Part shown: positions 16,502 through 25,746 of the stretch, piece by piece
Layout of the letters: each line of letters opens with the position of its first letter
How positions within the stretch are numbered: the stretch's first letter is position 1
Source: Maribacter caenipelagi
GTDB lineage: Bacteria > Bacteroidota > Bacteroidia > Flavobacteriales > Flavobacteriaceae
DNA: 64,000 bases
Direction: 5' to 3'
Assembly: GCF_004364175.1 (NCBI RefSeq)
Contig: NZ_SNZW01000001.1
Location: forward strand, 1 to 64,000
Program-made: the position numbers and the translations under genes
The notes under the pieces: generated by a model
The model's database searches: none
Seen by the model: the letters and a program-made list of their open reading frames with translations, nothing else
Told to the model about the DNA's origin: nothing

Positions 16502-17548
16502 TTACTTGGATAATTCTTTTAAAGCAGTAATTACACTATTGTTTTCTTTAGATGTACCAACGGTAAATCTCAGGGTATTTTCACATAAAGGTTGTGTTGT
16601 ACGATTACGTACTACAATTCCTTTTTCCAATAATTGATTATATCTAAGGGTTGCATTATCAACTTTAGCCAGTATAAAATTGGCATCTGTCGGATAGATT
16701 GTTTCAACAAATGAAACTGCTTTAAAAGCCTCCGTGAGGTTGCTTCTTTCCGTTAAAATTGCAGCAACTTCTTCTTTAACCCCTTTTATATCCAACACTC
16801 GTTCTATGGCTTTATCCTGAGTTAATTGATTTACATTGTACGGAGGTTTAATCTTATTTAAAACAGCAATAATTTCATCTGATGCTATACACAATCCAAG
16901 TCGAATACCTGCCATACCATATGCTTTGGACAAGGTTTGGGTCACAATTAAATTAGGGTAATCTACCAATTTAGATGTCCAGCTTTCTTCGGATGAAAAG
17001 TCGATATAGGCTTCATCAATTACCACTAGTCCGTTAAACGAGGTCAATAGCTTTTCTATAATTGAAGTCGAAAAGCTATTGCCTGTAGGATTGTTGGGCG
17101 AGCAGATAAATAATAATTTCGTACTGCTATCAATTGTACTTAAAATTCCCTCAACGTTAGGTTGAAAATCATTGGTTAATAATACTTCTCGGTTTTCAAC
17201 CAGATTAATTCCGGAAAGCACTTTGTACATTCCGTATGTAGGTGGCAATGTAACAATGTTATCTTGCTTAGGCTCACAGAACGCCCTGAACAATAAATCT
17301 AGGACTTCATCGCTACCATTTCCTAAAAGAATATTTTTTTCTTTAATACCTTTCTGTTCCGCTAAAATAGCCTTTAGACCTCGCTGTTGAGGATCAGGGT
17401 ATCTATTGACTCCATTCTCAAACGGATTCTCATTGGCATCTAAAAAAACCATGGTAGAACCATCGGAAACATACTCGTCTCGTGCAGAGGAATACGGACT
17501 CAAGCCCTTTACATTCTCTCTTGTTAAACTATCTAGATTGAAACTCAT
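16502..17548 (-). CDS. hisC: histidinol-phosphate aminotransferase
   Basis: This 348-aa fold-type I PLP enzyme converts imidazole-acetol phosphate to histidinol phosphate. The PLP region is visible as [13 protein letters not shown], the cofactor Asp and Tyr as [10 protein letters not shown], and the Schiff-base Lys in [16 protein letters not shown]. Length and order are normal. It lies between hisD and hisB in the operon. Confidence 0.96.
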   Translation of the reverse strand: MSFNLDSLTRENVKGLSPYSSARDEYVSDGSTMVFLDANENPFENGVNRYPDPQQRGLKAILAEQKGIKEKNILLGNGSDEVLDLLFRAFCEPKQDNIVTLPPTYGMYKVLSGINLVENREVLLTNDFQPNVEGILSTIDSSTKLLFICSPNNPTGNSFSTSIIEKLLTSFNGLVVIDEAYIDFSSEESWTSKLVDYPNLIVTQTLSKAYGMAGIRLGLCIASDEIIAVLNKIKPPYNVNQLTQDKAIERVLDIKGVKEEVAAILTERSNLTEAFKAVSFVETIYPTDANFILAKVDNATLRYNQLLEKGIVVRNRTTQPLCENTLRFTVGTSKENNSVITALKELSK

Positions 17549-17567
17549 TACTTCAATTCTGTATTGG

Positions 17568-17593
17568 TGTCATTGAGCGTAGCCGAAATGACA
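17568..17593. repeat. short hairpin repeat in hisD-hisC spacer
   Basis: Arms TGTCATT (17568-17574) and AATGACA (17587-17593) enclose GAGCGTAGCCG, the same core as the repeats flanking the racemase gene. It is a third member of that family within the his operon and could act as an intercistronic RNA hairpin. Confidence 0.6.
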
Positions 17594-18877
17594 TTATTTT
17601 AAACTATTTAATCTTAAGGTCACTGCATTCTTGTGTGCCTGTAATCCTTCGGCTTCTGCCATTAACTCTATAGCCTTGCCAATGTTTTGTATTCCTTGTT
17701 CATTGATTTTCTGAAAAGTCATGCTTTTCAGAAAACTATCTAAATTCACTCCACTATACTGTTTAGCATAGCCATTTGTTGGTAAGGTATGATTGGTTCC
17801 TGATGCATAATCTCCAGCACTTTCAGGCGTATAATTCCCTATAAACACAGAACCTGCATTATAGGTGTTTTCGATATAAAAATCTTCATTTTCTACACAA
17901 ACAATGTAATGTTCCGGTCCGTATTCATTGATGAGATCTAAAGCCTCTTGGTCATTTTCAACATAAATCAGTTTACTATTGGCAATTGCTTGTTTTGCTA
18001 TTTCCTTACGTGGTAACTCTTCTAATTGTTGGGCTACTTCTTTCTCTACAGCATCTATCATGCTCTTGGAAGTGGAAACCAATATCACCTGACTATCTAC
18101 CCCGTGTTCAGCCTGACTCAACAAGTCGGAAGCAACAAAAGCGGCGTTAGCAGAGTCATCGGCAACGACCAGTAATTCTGAAGGACCTGCAGGCATATCA
18201 ATAGCAACACCATACTTTGTAGCTATTTGTTTTGCAACAGTTACATACTGATTTCCTGGTCCGAATATTTTATATACCTGAGGAATTGTCTCCGTACCGA
18301 ATGTCATTCCTGCAATAGCCTGAATACCACCTACTTTTACAATTTTGGTTACTCCGCATAAATTAGCAGCGTATAAAATAGCAGGGTTCAATTTCCCTTC
18401 CTTGTCTGGAGGAGAACACAATACTATCTCTTTACAGCCGGCAATGGTAGCTGGTACTGCCAACATTAAAATGGTAGAAAATAAAGGAGCAGTTCCTCCC
18501 GGAATATACAGACCAACCTTCTGAATGGGTCTTTTTTCTTGCCAACAAGTCACACCCGCTGCAGTTTCAACTTCTACCCGGTCGGTTTTTTGAGCATTGT
18601 GAAATACTTCTATATTAGATTTAGCAAGTTTTATAGCCTCTTTTAAATCATTGGAAACTAAAGACTTTGCAGCTTCAATTTCAGCCTCTGAAACAAGCAT
18701 ATTTTCCAAAACCACCTTATCAAATTGCTCGGTATACTTTTTTAACGTTCCGTCACCGTTTGATCTTACCTCTTCAAAAATACCGTTGACCAATCGTTCA
18801 ATATCGGCAACCGTTTGGGTTGGGCGTTTTAAAACGTCTTTCCAATCTGCTCTCTTGGGGTTATATATTTTATTCAT
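17594..18877 (-). CDS. hisD: histidinol dehydrogenase
   Basis: This 427-aa enzyme oxidises histidinol to histidine in two NAD-dependent steps using zinc. The family signature is seen in IDMPAGPSELLVVADDSANA and in the zinc-site region LLSQAEHGVDSQVILVS, and the catalytic region PEHYIV and SAGDYASGTNHTLPTNG is present. It follows hisG after a 90-base spacer that contains an imperfect hairpin. Confidence 0.97.
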   Translation of the reverse strand: MNKIYNPKRADWKDVLKRPTQTVADIERLVNGIFEEVRSNGDGTLKKYTEQFDKVVLENMLVSEAEIEAAKSLVSNDLKEAIKLAKSNIEVFHNAQKTDRVEVETAAGVTCWQEKRPIQKVGLYIPGGTAPLFSTILMLAVPATIAGCKEIVLCSPPDKEGKLNPAILYAANLCGVTKIVKVGGIQAIAGMTFGTETIPQVYKIFGPGNQYVTVAKQIATKYGVAIDMPAGPSELLVVADDSANAAFVASDLLSQAEHGVDSQVILVSTSKSMIDAVEKEVAQQLEELPRKEIAKQAIANSKLIYVENDQEALDLINEYGPEHYIVCVENEDFYIENTYNAGSVFIGNYTPESAGDYASGTNHTLPTNGYAKQYSGVNLDSFLKSMTFQKINEQGIQNIGKAIELMAEAEGLQAHKNAVTLRLNSLK

Positions 18878-18967
18878 TTCTTAATTTAGCTATTAGCCCT
18901 AAGCTTTTGGCTTTTGGCAAAACACAAACATTTAATTTAGCTAATGGCAAAAGGCTAGAAGCTTTTT
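18878..18967. repeat. imperfect hairpin spacer hisG-hisD
   Basis: Sequence AAGCTTTTGGCTTTTGGC near 18901 is roughly complementary to GGCAAAAGGCTAGAAGCTT near 18945-18965, and TTTAATTTAGCTA is directly repeated. This may be another degenerate repeat or a processing hairpin in the his transcript. Confidence 0.4.
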
Positions 18968-19825
18968 TTACAATACCATCTTTTCAATTGCGCAAACAAG
19001 AATACCTTCTGCTCCTGCTTTCTTTAACTCATCAATTACTTCCCAAAATTTATCTTTGTTGATTACCGTGTGTACTGAGCTCCAACCTTCATCTGCCAAT
19101 GGCAATACAGTCGGACTTCTCATGCCTGGTAATAGTTTTAGAATGCCGTCTAATTTCTCATTTGGTGCATTAAGCAACACATACTTAGATCCTCTAGCCC
19201 TTAAAACAGACTGAATTCTAAACTGTAGCTTTTCCAGCAATTCTTTTCGCTCAGCTGTTATTTTTGGAGAGACAGCCAATACGGCTTCACTAGTAAGCAT
19301 TACTTCTACTTCTTTTAAGTTGTTTTTGAATAAAGTACTACCACTGGAAACAATATCACAAATAGCATCTGCAAGTCCAATATTCGGCGCAATTTCAACA
19401 GAACCATTAATAATATGTAAATCTGCCTTAACCCCTTTGTCTTTCAAATAATTCAATACTGTATTTGGGTAAGATGTTGCAATACGCTTACCTTCAAAAT
19501 CTTTTACTGAATTGTACTTAACTGACTTTGGCACCGCCAAGGATACTTTACATTTTGAAAAGCCTAACTTCTCGGCAATTGAAATATCTTCACCTTTTTC
19601 AATTAATACATTTTCACCAATAATAGCAATATCTACCACACCATCTCTTAAGTATTGAGGGATATCTCCATTCCTTAAATAGAAAACTTCCATAGGGAAA
19701 TTTCTTGATGAAGCCTTCAACTGATCTTTGCCATTATCAATGGAAATTCCGCAGTCTTTTAAAATTTGAAGGGATTCCTCATTTAGTCTTCCCGATTTCT
19801 GAATAGCAATTCTAATTTTAGTCAT
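18968..19825 (-). CDS. hisG: ATP phosphoribosyltransferase, long form
   Basis: This 285-aa enzyme is the first and feedback-inhibited step of histidine synthesis, joining ATP and PRPP. The length indicates the long form, with catalytic domains to about residue 210 (IRIAIQKSGRLNEESLQIL, DAICDIVSSGSTL) and a C-terminal ACT-like histidine-binding domain (SSVHTVINKDKFWEVID, GAEGILVCAIEKM). It needs no HisZ. As first gene of the operon, it lies downstream of a leader peptide and terminator that probably control entry of RNA polymerase. Confidence 0.97.
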   Translation of the reverse strand: MTKIRIAIQKSGRLNEESLQILKDCGISIDNGKDQLKASSRNFPMEVFYLRNGDIPQYLRDGVVDIAIIGENVLIEKGEDISIAEKLGFSKCKVSLAVPKSVKYNSVKDFEGKRIATSYPNTVLNYLKDKGVKADLHIINGSVEIAPNIGLADAICDIVSSGSTLFKNNLKEVEVMLTSEAVLAVSPKITAERKELLEKLQFRIQSVLRARGSKYVLLNAPNEKLDGILKLLPGMRSPTVLPLADEGWSSVHTVINKDKFWEVIDELKKAGAEGILVCAIEKMVL

Positions 19826-19867
19826 TTTCTTAATTTAATGCTTGGCAACCAAAAGAGATTTAAATAC

Positions 19868-19897
19868 AAAACCCGTTTGATTGCTCAAACGGGTTTT
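19868..19897 (-). terminator. his operon attenuator terminator
   Basis: A perfect 13-bp stem, TCAAACGGGTTTT (19885-19897) with its complement at 19868-19880, encloses a 4-base loop. In the minus direction it is followed by GTATTT, with four T at the stem end. It lies between the His-rich leader ORF and hisG, about 43 bases before the hisG start, where an attenuator is expected. An alternative pairing of GCGAGGT (minus, 19930-19936) with ACCCGT of the terminator arm (19889-19894), with one bulged A, could serve as antiterminator. Confidence 0.8.
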
Positions 19898-19927
19898 TAA
19901 AATATGTTGTTCTACTACAATACATTC

Positions 19928-19981
19928 CTACCTCGCCTGAGCGTGAATATGGAAATGATGATGTGTAGTTCTGTTTTTCAT
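19928..19981 (-). CDS. hisL: his operon leader peptide (attenuator peptide)
   Basis: A 17-codon ORF reads MKNRTTHHHFHIHAQAR followed by TAG. Five of residues 7-13 are His (CAT CAT CAT TTC CAT ATT CAC). It lies upstream of hisG and is followed after 30 bases by a strong terminator hairpin. This matches the logic of the enteric hisL attenuator: when charged His-tRNA is scarce the ribosome stalls in the His run, allowing an alternative structure and read-through. The ORF is too short for usual gene callers. The role is inferred from composition and position. Confidence 0.9.
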   Translation of the reverse strand: MKNRTTHHHFHIHAQAR

Positions 19982-19988
19982 TATTTCG

Positions 19989-20020
19989 TAAAAGTAAAAG
20001 GTATTTTTCATTTCACAAAA
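19989..20020 (-). promoter_or_regulatory. candidate his operon promoter
   Basis: On the minus strand TTTTG (20016-20020) lies 19 bases before TACTTTTA (19989-19996), which is one mismatch from the Bacteroidota -7 consensus TAnnTTTG. Transcription would start a few bases before the leader ATG at 19981, so the leader mRNA would have almost no 5' untranslated region. Confidence 0.45.
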
Positions 20021-20060
20021 CAAAAGTTTAAAATGAAACAAAAATAAATAAGTCCGTGTT

Positions 20061-20876
20061 TTAGTTATTTCCTAAAATTAAAGGTAAACCTGAGTCTCCA
20101 CCCCCAACAACAATTACTTTAGAGTTTGGTGATTCAGACAATTTCAATGTCGCATCGATACCCTTATCTTGAAGAATTTTATCTGTTAAAGAAGCACTTA
20201 AAATTCTGTTCGCATCTGCCTTACCTTGTGCTTCGATAGTTACTTTTTCAGCTTCTTTCTTAGCAGTAACCAGTCTAAATTCATATTCTAAAGACTCCTG
20301 TTCTTGCTTTAACTTTCTCTCGATAGCATCTTTAATAGTAGGTGGCAAGGTAACATCTCTTACCAAAATTTCATTCAATTGAATATACTGACCTGAAACT
20401 ATTTTTTGAGTCTCATCAAATATTTCTTGCTGAATGGCATCTCTTTTACTTGAATATAATTGCTCTGGCGTATAACGACCAACTACTGAACGTGCCGCAG
20501 AACGAATGGTTGGTAAAAGCACTCTAGAAATATAGTCTTCACCTTTTTCTTGATGTAATTTTCCTAAATCATTTCTAATTGGCTCGAACCAAGCAGATGC
20601 TTCTAATTTTATATCAAGGCCATTACTAGAAAGTACATTCATTTTTTCAAGTACTTCTTGTTGTCTTACTTCGTAAACCGTTACTCTATTCCAAGGTGCT
20701 ACTAAATGAAATCCTTCACCCATAGGTGGCTCATCGGTTACAACACCTCCTCCAAAAGTTTTATACAAAACACCTGCTTGACCAGAGTCTATTGTAACTG
20801 TTGATTTTGAAATTGCAATAATTACTACAATAAAAATAAATATTGCGGGTAACGCAATCTTAGGTAACTTATCCAT
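20061..20876 (-). CDS. prohibitin / SPFH family membrane protein
   Basis: This 271-aa protein has one N-terminal membrane helix (ALPAIFIFIVVIIAISK). It is followed by an SPFH/band 7 domain (VTIDSGQAGVLYKTFGGGVV, WFEPIRNDLGKLHQEKGEDY) and a helical C-terminal segment rich in Lys and Glu (ERKLKQEQESLEYEF, AKKEAEKVTIEAQGKAD). Prohibitin-like proteins form membrane ring scaffolds and often modulate membrane proteases. It lies 9 bases after the VWA-domain gene, suggesting a shared operon and possibly a shared membrane complex. Confidence 0.9.
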   Translation of the reverse strand: MDKLPKIALPAIFIFIVVIIAISKSTVTIDSGQAGVLYKTFGGGVVTDEPPMGEGFHLVAPWNRVTVYEVRQQEVLEKMNVLSSNGLDIKLEASAWFEPIRNDLGKLHQEKGEDYISRVLLPTIRSAARSVVGRYTPEQLYSSKRDAIQQEIFDETQKIVSGQYIQLNEILVRDVTLPPTIKDAIERKLKQEQESLEYEFRLVTAKKEAEKVTIEAQGKADANRILSASLTDKILQDKGIDATLKLSESPNSKVIVVGGGDSGLPLILGNN

Positions 20877-20885
20877 TATGTCTAT

Positions 20886-22913
20886 TTAAATTAATCCGTT
20901 ATATTTTCTGATAAACCATTCTGCTCCAAAGGCAAAAACTATAATTGCCAAAAGCATTCTGAAATCAATCAAAGATACGATATTTTCAGTGCTTTTCTCG
21001 GTAGGCACGTAAGCATCATTTTCTTTTAAATCTGTTAGTAGTTCTTCAATTTGAGAGGGGTAAAACATTTTTCCTCTAGAGTTGACGGCCAACTTTTCTA
21101 ACTTTACATTATCGCTTGATACAAACTGATTCTCCATATCAAATTCAGAAATTACAAATTTTCCAGTTTCAACTTTTGACTCATTATCAACAGAAGCCAC
21201 AAATTCATAAGACCCAGCTATTAAGTTAGATAAATCAGCTTCGAAGTACCCATTTTTCAAGATCATTGGGTACGTTTGGACCTTTTTAGTTTCCTTATTC
21301 GTTACTTTAATTTTCACCTTTGCGTTTGGGTCAAATAAAAATGCTTCATCAAAATACGTAACCGTTATAACGGTATTACTACTACCCTCGTACACCTTTT
21401 CATAATCAACGTTTAGTCTAGATTTGTTCTTTGAGCTAGTTAGATAGCGAATTAGATTGCCAATGAACTCATCGAAATTGATAAATTCATTTGTATTTCT
21501 AAACGTCTGCACTCTCCATTTCCAAAGGTTCTCCCCTAGTAAGAGTGCATGCTTACTGGCATTACGTTCTATAACCGCCATTAGTGGTTGCTGCACATCT
21601 AAACCTTTTATCTGAGTACCGAGTAAAGTTTCATATTGAGCTGTTATTAATATAGGACCGGCATCACTTACTAATGGAGGAAAATCGGTAAGGTCAAAAT
21701 CTGTAATATCATATTTTGTAAATCCGTTGTTCAGCAACCCAAATACCTCTTGCTCAGGATATCCATTCTCTATTTCAAAAGCCAAATTGGCGTTATTCAA
21801 AAATGAATAATCTGTTTGTGTGCCAGTTATTATAATTGTATTTACGTTTTTACTTTTGGCATATTCAAAAGAATTCTTGAATCTAGCCGTAGGCTGATAA
21901 AAAATAAACAAATCATTTTCCTCTAAAATACTATTTGCTGCATTAGATTTTAAAATAGATACTTCTCGTTGCTCATTACTTTCAATAGCCTTTTTAAGAG
22001 CACCCAAATCTGGATGTAAAATATCTGCTATTAAAGCAATCTTAGTTTTCTCATCGATTACTTCAATACTTGTAGTTCTTTTATTGTTTTTAATATTTCT
22101 TTCTTCTGGCAATTGTGAAACTTCAACAACCAAATTTTTTATTCCTACCGCATTTGCCTCCACCTCAATAGAAATGGGTTTATAATTGTTCTGAGAATTT
22201 AGTTTCACGTTCTCCTTATGAACAACTTTAGAATTCATTTTAATAGATACAGTAGCCGATACGGCAGTGTTACCTTGGTATGAAACATAGGTTTCTAACG
22301 GAAATTTATTCTTTAGAAAAGCGTATTTATTGGTTTGAATAGACCCAACCGAAATATCCTTATACTTAGTAGTGTCACCTAAAACTACCGTGTAGACACT
22401 ATTATTTTGATTGGATTTAAAATAGCTATAATCTTGCCCAATTGTCTGATTTCCATCAGATAACAGAATGGTAACCGTCTGTTCGCGCGCATACACATCT
22501 TTCAATGAAGACAGCGATTTATAGATGTTTGTATTTTTTTCTAAAAAAGAAAGACTGTCAAAAATCTGTAATTCAGCCCCAAAACTATAATCGGCAATTT
22601 TAAATCTATCTGAAATATTATCTGATGACTTAATTTCAGATATTATTTCACTTAGTTGCGTTCCATTCTCGGCAATAGATGTAGAATTATCAGCCAATAT
22701 GACCAAATTAGGTTTCTCTAGGGTGTATGATTTTTGTGAGAACTGCGGATTGATAAGCAAAAGTAATAACCCGAAAATACCTGTAAAACGCAAAAAGGCT
22801 AAAAGCCAATGAATCTTGCTTTTAGCCTTCTGCTTATATATGTATTGAAAAACAACGATACCCAATGCTACTATCGCAGCAAGAATAATATACAATACCG
22901 TTATGCTTTCCAT
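20886..22913 (-). CDS. VWA-like membrane protein
   Basis: This 675-aa protein has two N-terminal hydrophobic segments (about 4-24 and 36-58) and a C-terminal one (MLLAIIVFAFGAEWF). Between them is a large domain starting with a von Willebrand A-like strand and MIDAS-type motif NLVILADNSTSIAENG, where DNSTS fits D-x-S-x-S. Beta-rich repeats follow (SVYTVVLGDTTKYKDISVGS). Such proteins occur widely in Bacteroidota, but their function is unknown. Metal-dependent adhesion or complex assembly at the periplasmic face is a guess. It is co-transcribed with the prohibitin gene. Confidence 0.75.
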   Translation of the reverse strand: MESITVLYIILAAIVALGIVVFQYIYKQKAKSKIHWLLAFLRFTGIFGLLLLLINPQFSQKSYTLEKPNLVILADNSTSIAENGTQLSEIISEIKSSDNISDRFKIADYSFGAELQIFDSLSFLEKNTNIYKSLSSLKDVYAREQTVTILLSDGNQTIGQDYSYFKSNQNNSVYTVVLGDTTKYKDISVGSIQTNKYAFLKNKFPLETYVSYQGNTAVSATVSIKMNSKVVHKENVKLNSQNNYKPISIEVEANAVGIKNLVVEVSQLPEERNIKNNKRTTSIEVIDEKTKIALIADILHPDLGALKKAIESNEQREVSILKSNAANSILEENDLFIFYQPTARFKNSFEYAKSKNVNTIIITGTQTDYSFLNNANLAFEIENGYPEQEVFGLLNNGFTKYDITDFDLTDFPPLVSDAGPILITAQYETLLGTQIKGLDVQQPLMAVIERNASKHALLLGENLWKWRVQTFRNTNEFINFDEFIGNLIRYLTSSKNKSRLNVDYEKVYEGSSNTVITVTYFDEAFLFDPNAKVKIKVTNKETKKVQTYPMILKNGYFEADLSNLIAGSYEFVASVDNESKVETGKFVISEFDMENQFVSSDNVKLEKLAVNSRGKMFYPSQIEELLTDLKENDAYVPTEKSTENIVSLIDFRMLLAIIVFAFGAEWFIRKYNGLI

Positions 22914-22977
22914 GTATAAACTAAAGATGTTCTTAAAAAGGAATCAAATAATAGCCTTCCTCCCGAATTATTTTGAT

Positions 22978-23727
22978 TTAGGTCAACATACCACCATCAA
23001 CATTCAATACCTGCCCAGTAACATAACCAGACAAATCTGATGCAAAGAAAAGACAAGCGTTTGCTATATCTTCAGTAGAACCACCACGTTTTAGAGGAAT
23101 ACCGTCTCTCCAACCTTGAACAGTTTTCTCGTCTAACTTATCGGTCATTTCAGTTTCAATGAAACCAGGTGCGATAGCATTACATCTAATATTTCTAGAA
23201 CCTAATTCAAGGGCTACAGATTTCGTGAAACCGATCATACCCGCTTTAGAAGCGGCATAATTTGTTTGACCAGCGTTACCTTTTACCCCTACAACACTAC
23301 TCATGTTGATAATAGAGCCATTACGTTGCTTTAATAAAGTTCGTTGTACTGCTTTCGTCATATTGAAAACAGATTTTAAATTGATATCGATAACGGCATC
23401 GAAATCCGCTTCTGACATACGCATTAACAGATTATCTTTTGTAATACCCGCGTTATTAATCAATACATCAATTCTACCACCAAAATCTTCTAAAACCTTA
23501 GCTACCAATTCTTCTGCTTCTTGAAAACTAGCCGCATTACTTTTATAAGCCTTGGCATTAACTCCCTTTGACTTTAATTCTTTCTCCAATTCTAAAGCTG
23601 GAGCTTCACTAGAGCTATATGTAAATGCAACGTTTGCACCGTGATCGGCAAAAACTTTGGCAATACCCATACCAATTCCTCTACTTGCTCCTGTAATGAT
23701 GACGTTTTTATCTTCTAATAATTTCAT
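22978..23727 (-). CDS. fabG: 3-oxoacyl-[acyl-carrier-protein] reductase
   Basis: This 249-aa short-chain dehydrogenase has a nucleotide motif (VIITGASRGIGMGIA), NNAGITKDNLLMRM, and the catalytic Ser-Tyr-Lys in INMSSVVGVKGNAGQTNYAASKAG. The end DLSGYVTGQVLNVDGGM is typical of FabG. It reduces 3-oxoacyl-ACP in fatty acid elongation. It follows sucD after a terminator, so it may have its own promoter. Confidence 0.93.
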   Translation of the reverse strand: MKLLEDKNVIITGASRGIGMGIAKVFADHGANVAFTYSSSEAPALELEKELKSKGVNAKAYKSNAASFQEAEELVAKVLEDFGGRIDVLINNAGITKDNLLMRMSEADFDAVIDINLKSVFNMTKAVQRTLLKQRNGSIINMSSVVGVKGNAGQTNYAASKAGMIGFTKSVALELGSRNIRCNAIAPGFIETEMTDKLDEKTVQGWRDGIPLKRGGSTEDIANACLFFASDLSGYVTGQVLNVDGGMLT

Positions 23728-23789
23728 AAGTCCGTTATTTAAAACCGAAGTTTACCAAATATACCTTTTGTTTAATTTATAGGCTAAAA

Positions 23790-23814
23790 AAAATCCCGCT
23801 ATAAACGGGATTTT
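23790..23814 (-). terminator. terminator after sucD
   Basis: Arms AAAATCCCG (23790-23798) and CGGGATTTT (23806-23814) enclose a 7-base loop, with an A/T run beyond the stem on both sides. It lies 20 bases past the sucD stop on the minus strand and should separate it from fabG. Confidence 0.8.
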
Positions 23815-23833
23815 ATATGAAAAATATGAGTTC

Positions 23834-24706
23834 TTAACCCATTACTTCTTTTACTTTCAAGCCTATTTCAGCAGGAGAATCTACAACGTGAATTCCACAT
23901 TCTCTCATGATGCGTTTTTTAGCCTGAGCAGTATCATCGCTACCACCAACAATTGCGCCAGCATGACCCATTGTTCTACCAGCAGGTGCTGTTTCACCAG
24001 CAATAAAACCAACAACTGGTTTTTTACTACCACTAGCTTTGTACCACTGTGCAGCATCTGCTTCTAATTGACCTCCAATTTCACCGATCATAACCACACA
24101 CTTTGTTTCTGGGTCATTGATCAAAAGCTCTACAGCTTCTTTAGTAGTTGTACCAATAATTGGATCACCACCAATACCGATTGCAGTTGTAATACCTAAA
24201 CCTTGACGTACTACTTGATCAGCAGCCTCATAAGTCAATGTACCTGATTTAGATACGATACCAACATTACCTTCTTTAAAAACGAAACCTGGCATAATAC
24301 CAACTTTTGCCTCACCTGGAGTAATAACACCAGGGCAGTTAGGACCGATTAAACGACAATCTCTATTTTTAATATAGTTGGCAACCTTCACCATATCGGC
24401 AACAGGAATACCTTCTGTAATTGTAATAATAACTTTAATACCTGCCTCTGCAGCTTCCATAATAGCATCTGCAGCAAAAGCTGGTGGAACAAATATAATC
24501 GTAGTATCTGCACCTACTTTCTCAACAGCTTCAGAAACCGTGTTGAAAACAGGTTTTCCTAAATGCTCTTGCCCTCCTTTACCGGGAGTAACACCACCAA
24601 CGATATTAGTACCGTACTCAATCATCTGTCCGGCATGGAAAGTACCTTCACTACCCGTGAAACCTTGTACGATTATTTTGGAATCCTTATTTACTAATAC
24701 GCTCAT
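23834..24706 (-). CDS. sucD: succinate-CoA ligase subunit alpha
   Basis: This 290-aa subunit carries the CoA-binding Rossmann domain ([20 protein letters not shown]), the segment [19 protein letters not shown], and the phosphorylated histidine in [13 protein letters not shown]. It forms succinyl-CoA synthetase of the TCA cycle with the beta subunit SucC, which is not in the window. The -7 motif TATTTTTG on the minus strand at 24736-24743 lies about 30 bases before the ATG and may be its own promoter. Confidence 0.96.
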   Translation of the reverse strand: MSVLVNKDSKIIVQGFTGSEGTFHAGQMIEYGTNIVGGVTPGKGGQEHLGKPVFNTVSEAVEKVGADTTIIFVPPAFAADAIMEAAEAGIKVIITITEGIPVADMVKVANYIKNRDCRLIGPNCPGVITPGEAKVGIMPGFVFKEGNVGIVSKSGTLTYEAADQVVRQGLGITTAIGIGGDPIIGTTTKEAVELLINDPETKCVVMIGEIGGQLEADAAQWYKASGSKKPVVGFIAGETAPAGRTMGHAGAIVGGSDDTAQAKKRIMRECGIHVVDSPAEIGLKVKEVMG

Positions 24707-24735
24707 ACTACTGTAGTTTTATTTTTTGATTAGAA

Positions 24736-24743
24736 CAAAAATA
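24736..24743 (-). promoter_or_regulatory. candidate -7 promoter element of sucD
   Basis: The minus-strand 8-mer TATTTTTG matches TAnnTTTG exactly, 29 bases upstream of the sucD ATG. No convincing -33 TTG is visible at the right distance. Confidence 0.45.
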
Positions 24744-24777
24744 TAAGTTGTTAATGACTTTTATAGCATATACACCC

Positions 24778-25713
24778 TTATTTCTTATCCATTTTTTTAA
24801 TTATTTCTGGAATCTTCTTTAAATAAGCTAATTGTTTCAATTTTTCACGTGATTCTTCGATAGGGGTACCGAAATAACTCTTGCCACCTTTCACTGATTT
24901 TGTAACTCCGGTTTGACCCATAATTATCGCTTTGGCACCAATTGTAATTCCGCTATTAGTTCCTACTTGTCCCCATATCGTTACTTCATCTTCAATAATA
25001 ACACAGCCAGCGATACCGGTTTGCGAAGCAATTAAACACTTCTCGCCAATAACGGTATCATGACCAACATGAACTTGATTGTCTAATTTGGTTCCAAATC
25101 CGATTGTAGTATCACCTGTCACACCTCTATCAATCGTACAAAGAGCTCCAATATCAACATTATCTTTCAAAACGACTCTTCCACCAGAAATTAGTTTATC
25201 GAAACCTTCAGGGCGTTTTTTATAATAAAAAGCATCTGCACCTAAAACACTACCTGCATGTATGGTAACATTATTACCGATAATGCAATTATCGTAAATA
25301 GTAACGTTCGAGTGAATAAGGCAATTATCACCTATTTCTACATTGTTACCTATGAACGTATTAGGCTGAACAACAGTATCTTTACCGATTTTTGCAGTAA
25401 CAGCAATGTTCTGACTACTCGGTACAAACGGCTGAAAAAATGTAGTTAATTTATTAAAATCTCGAAACGGATCATCTGATATCAATAACGCCTTCCCTTC
25501 TGGACATTCAACATTTTTATTGATTAAGATTACGGTAGCTTTAGACTGTAAAGCTTTATCATAGTACTTTGGATGATCCACAAAAACAATATCACCGTTT
25601 TGCACGACATGTATTTCGTTCATGCCCAAAACAGGAAAATCATCAACCCCAACATATTCGCTAGATATAATATCTGCAATCTGTTTTAATGAAAAAGTAG
25701 TTGGAAATTTCAA
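24778..25713 (-). CDS. LpxD-like UDP-3-O-acylglucosamine N-acyltransferase, second copy
   Basis: This 311-aa left-handed beta-helix acyltransferase has an N-terminal LpxD uridine-binding domain (SLKQIADIISSEYVGVD, DIVFVDHPKYYDKAL), hexapeptide repeats from about residue 100, and the catalytic His in LDNQVHVGHDTVIGEKCLIA. It is shorter and divergent relative to the LpxD encoded at 28548-29564. It lies between sucD and efp in the lipid A block. It may act on a different acyl chain or on a non-lipid-A sugar. The paralogue assignment is firm, the substrate is not. Confidence 0.88.
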   Translation of the reverse strand: MKFPTTFSLKQIADIISSEYVGVDDFPVLGMNEIHVVQNGDIVFVDHPKYYDKALQSKATVILINKNVECPEGKALLISDDPFRDFNKLTTFFQPFVPSSQNIAVTAKIGKDTVVQPNTFIGNNVEIGDNCLIHSNVTIYDNCIIGNNVTIHAGSVLGADAFYYKKRPEGFDKLISGGRVVLKDNVDIGALCTIDRGVTGDTTIGFGTKLDNQVHVGHDTVIGEKCLIASQTGIAGCVIIEDEVTIWGQVGTNSGITIGAKAIIMGQTGVTKSVKGGKSYFGTPIEESREKLKQLAYLKKIPEIIKKMDKK

Positions 25714-25746
25714 TTAATTCGCTTAATTCTAATTAATGAATATATA

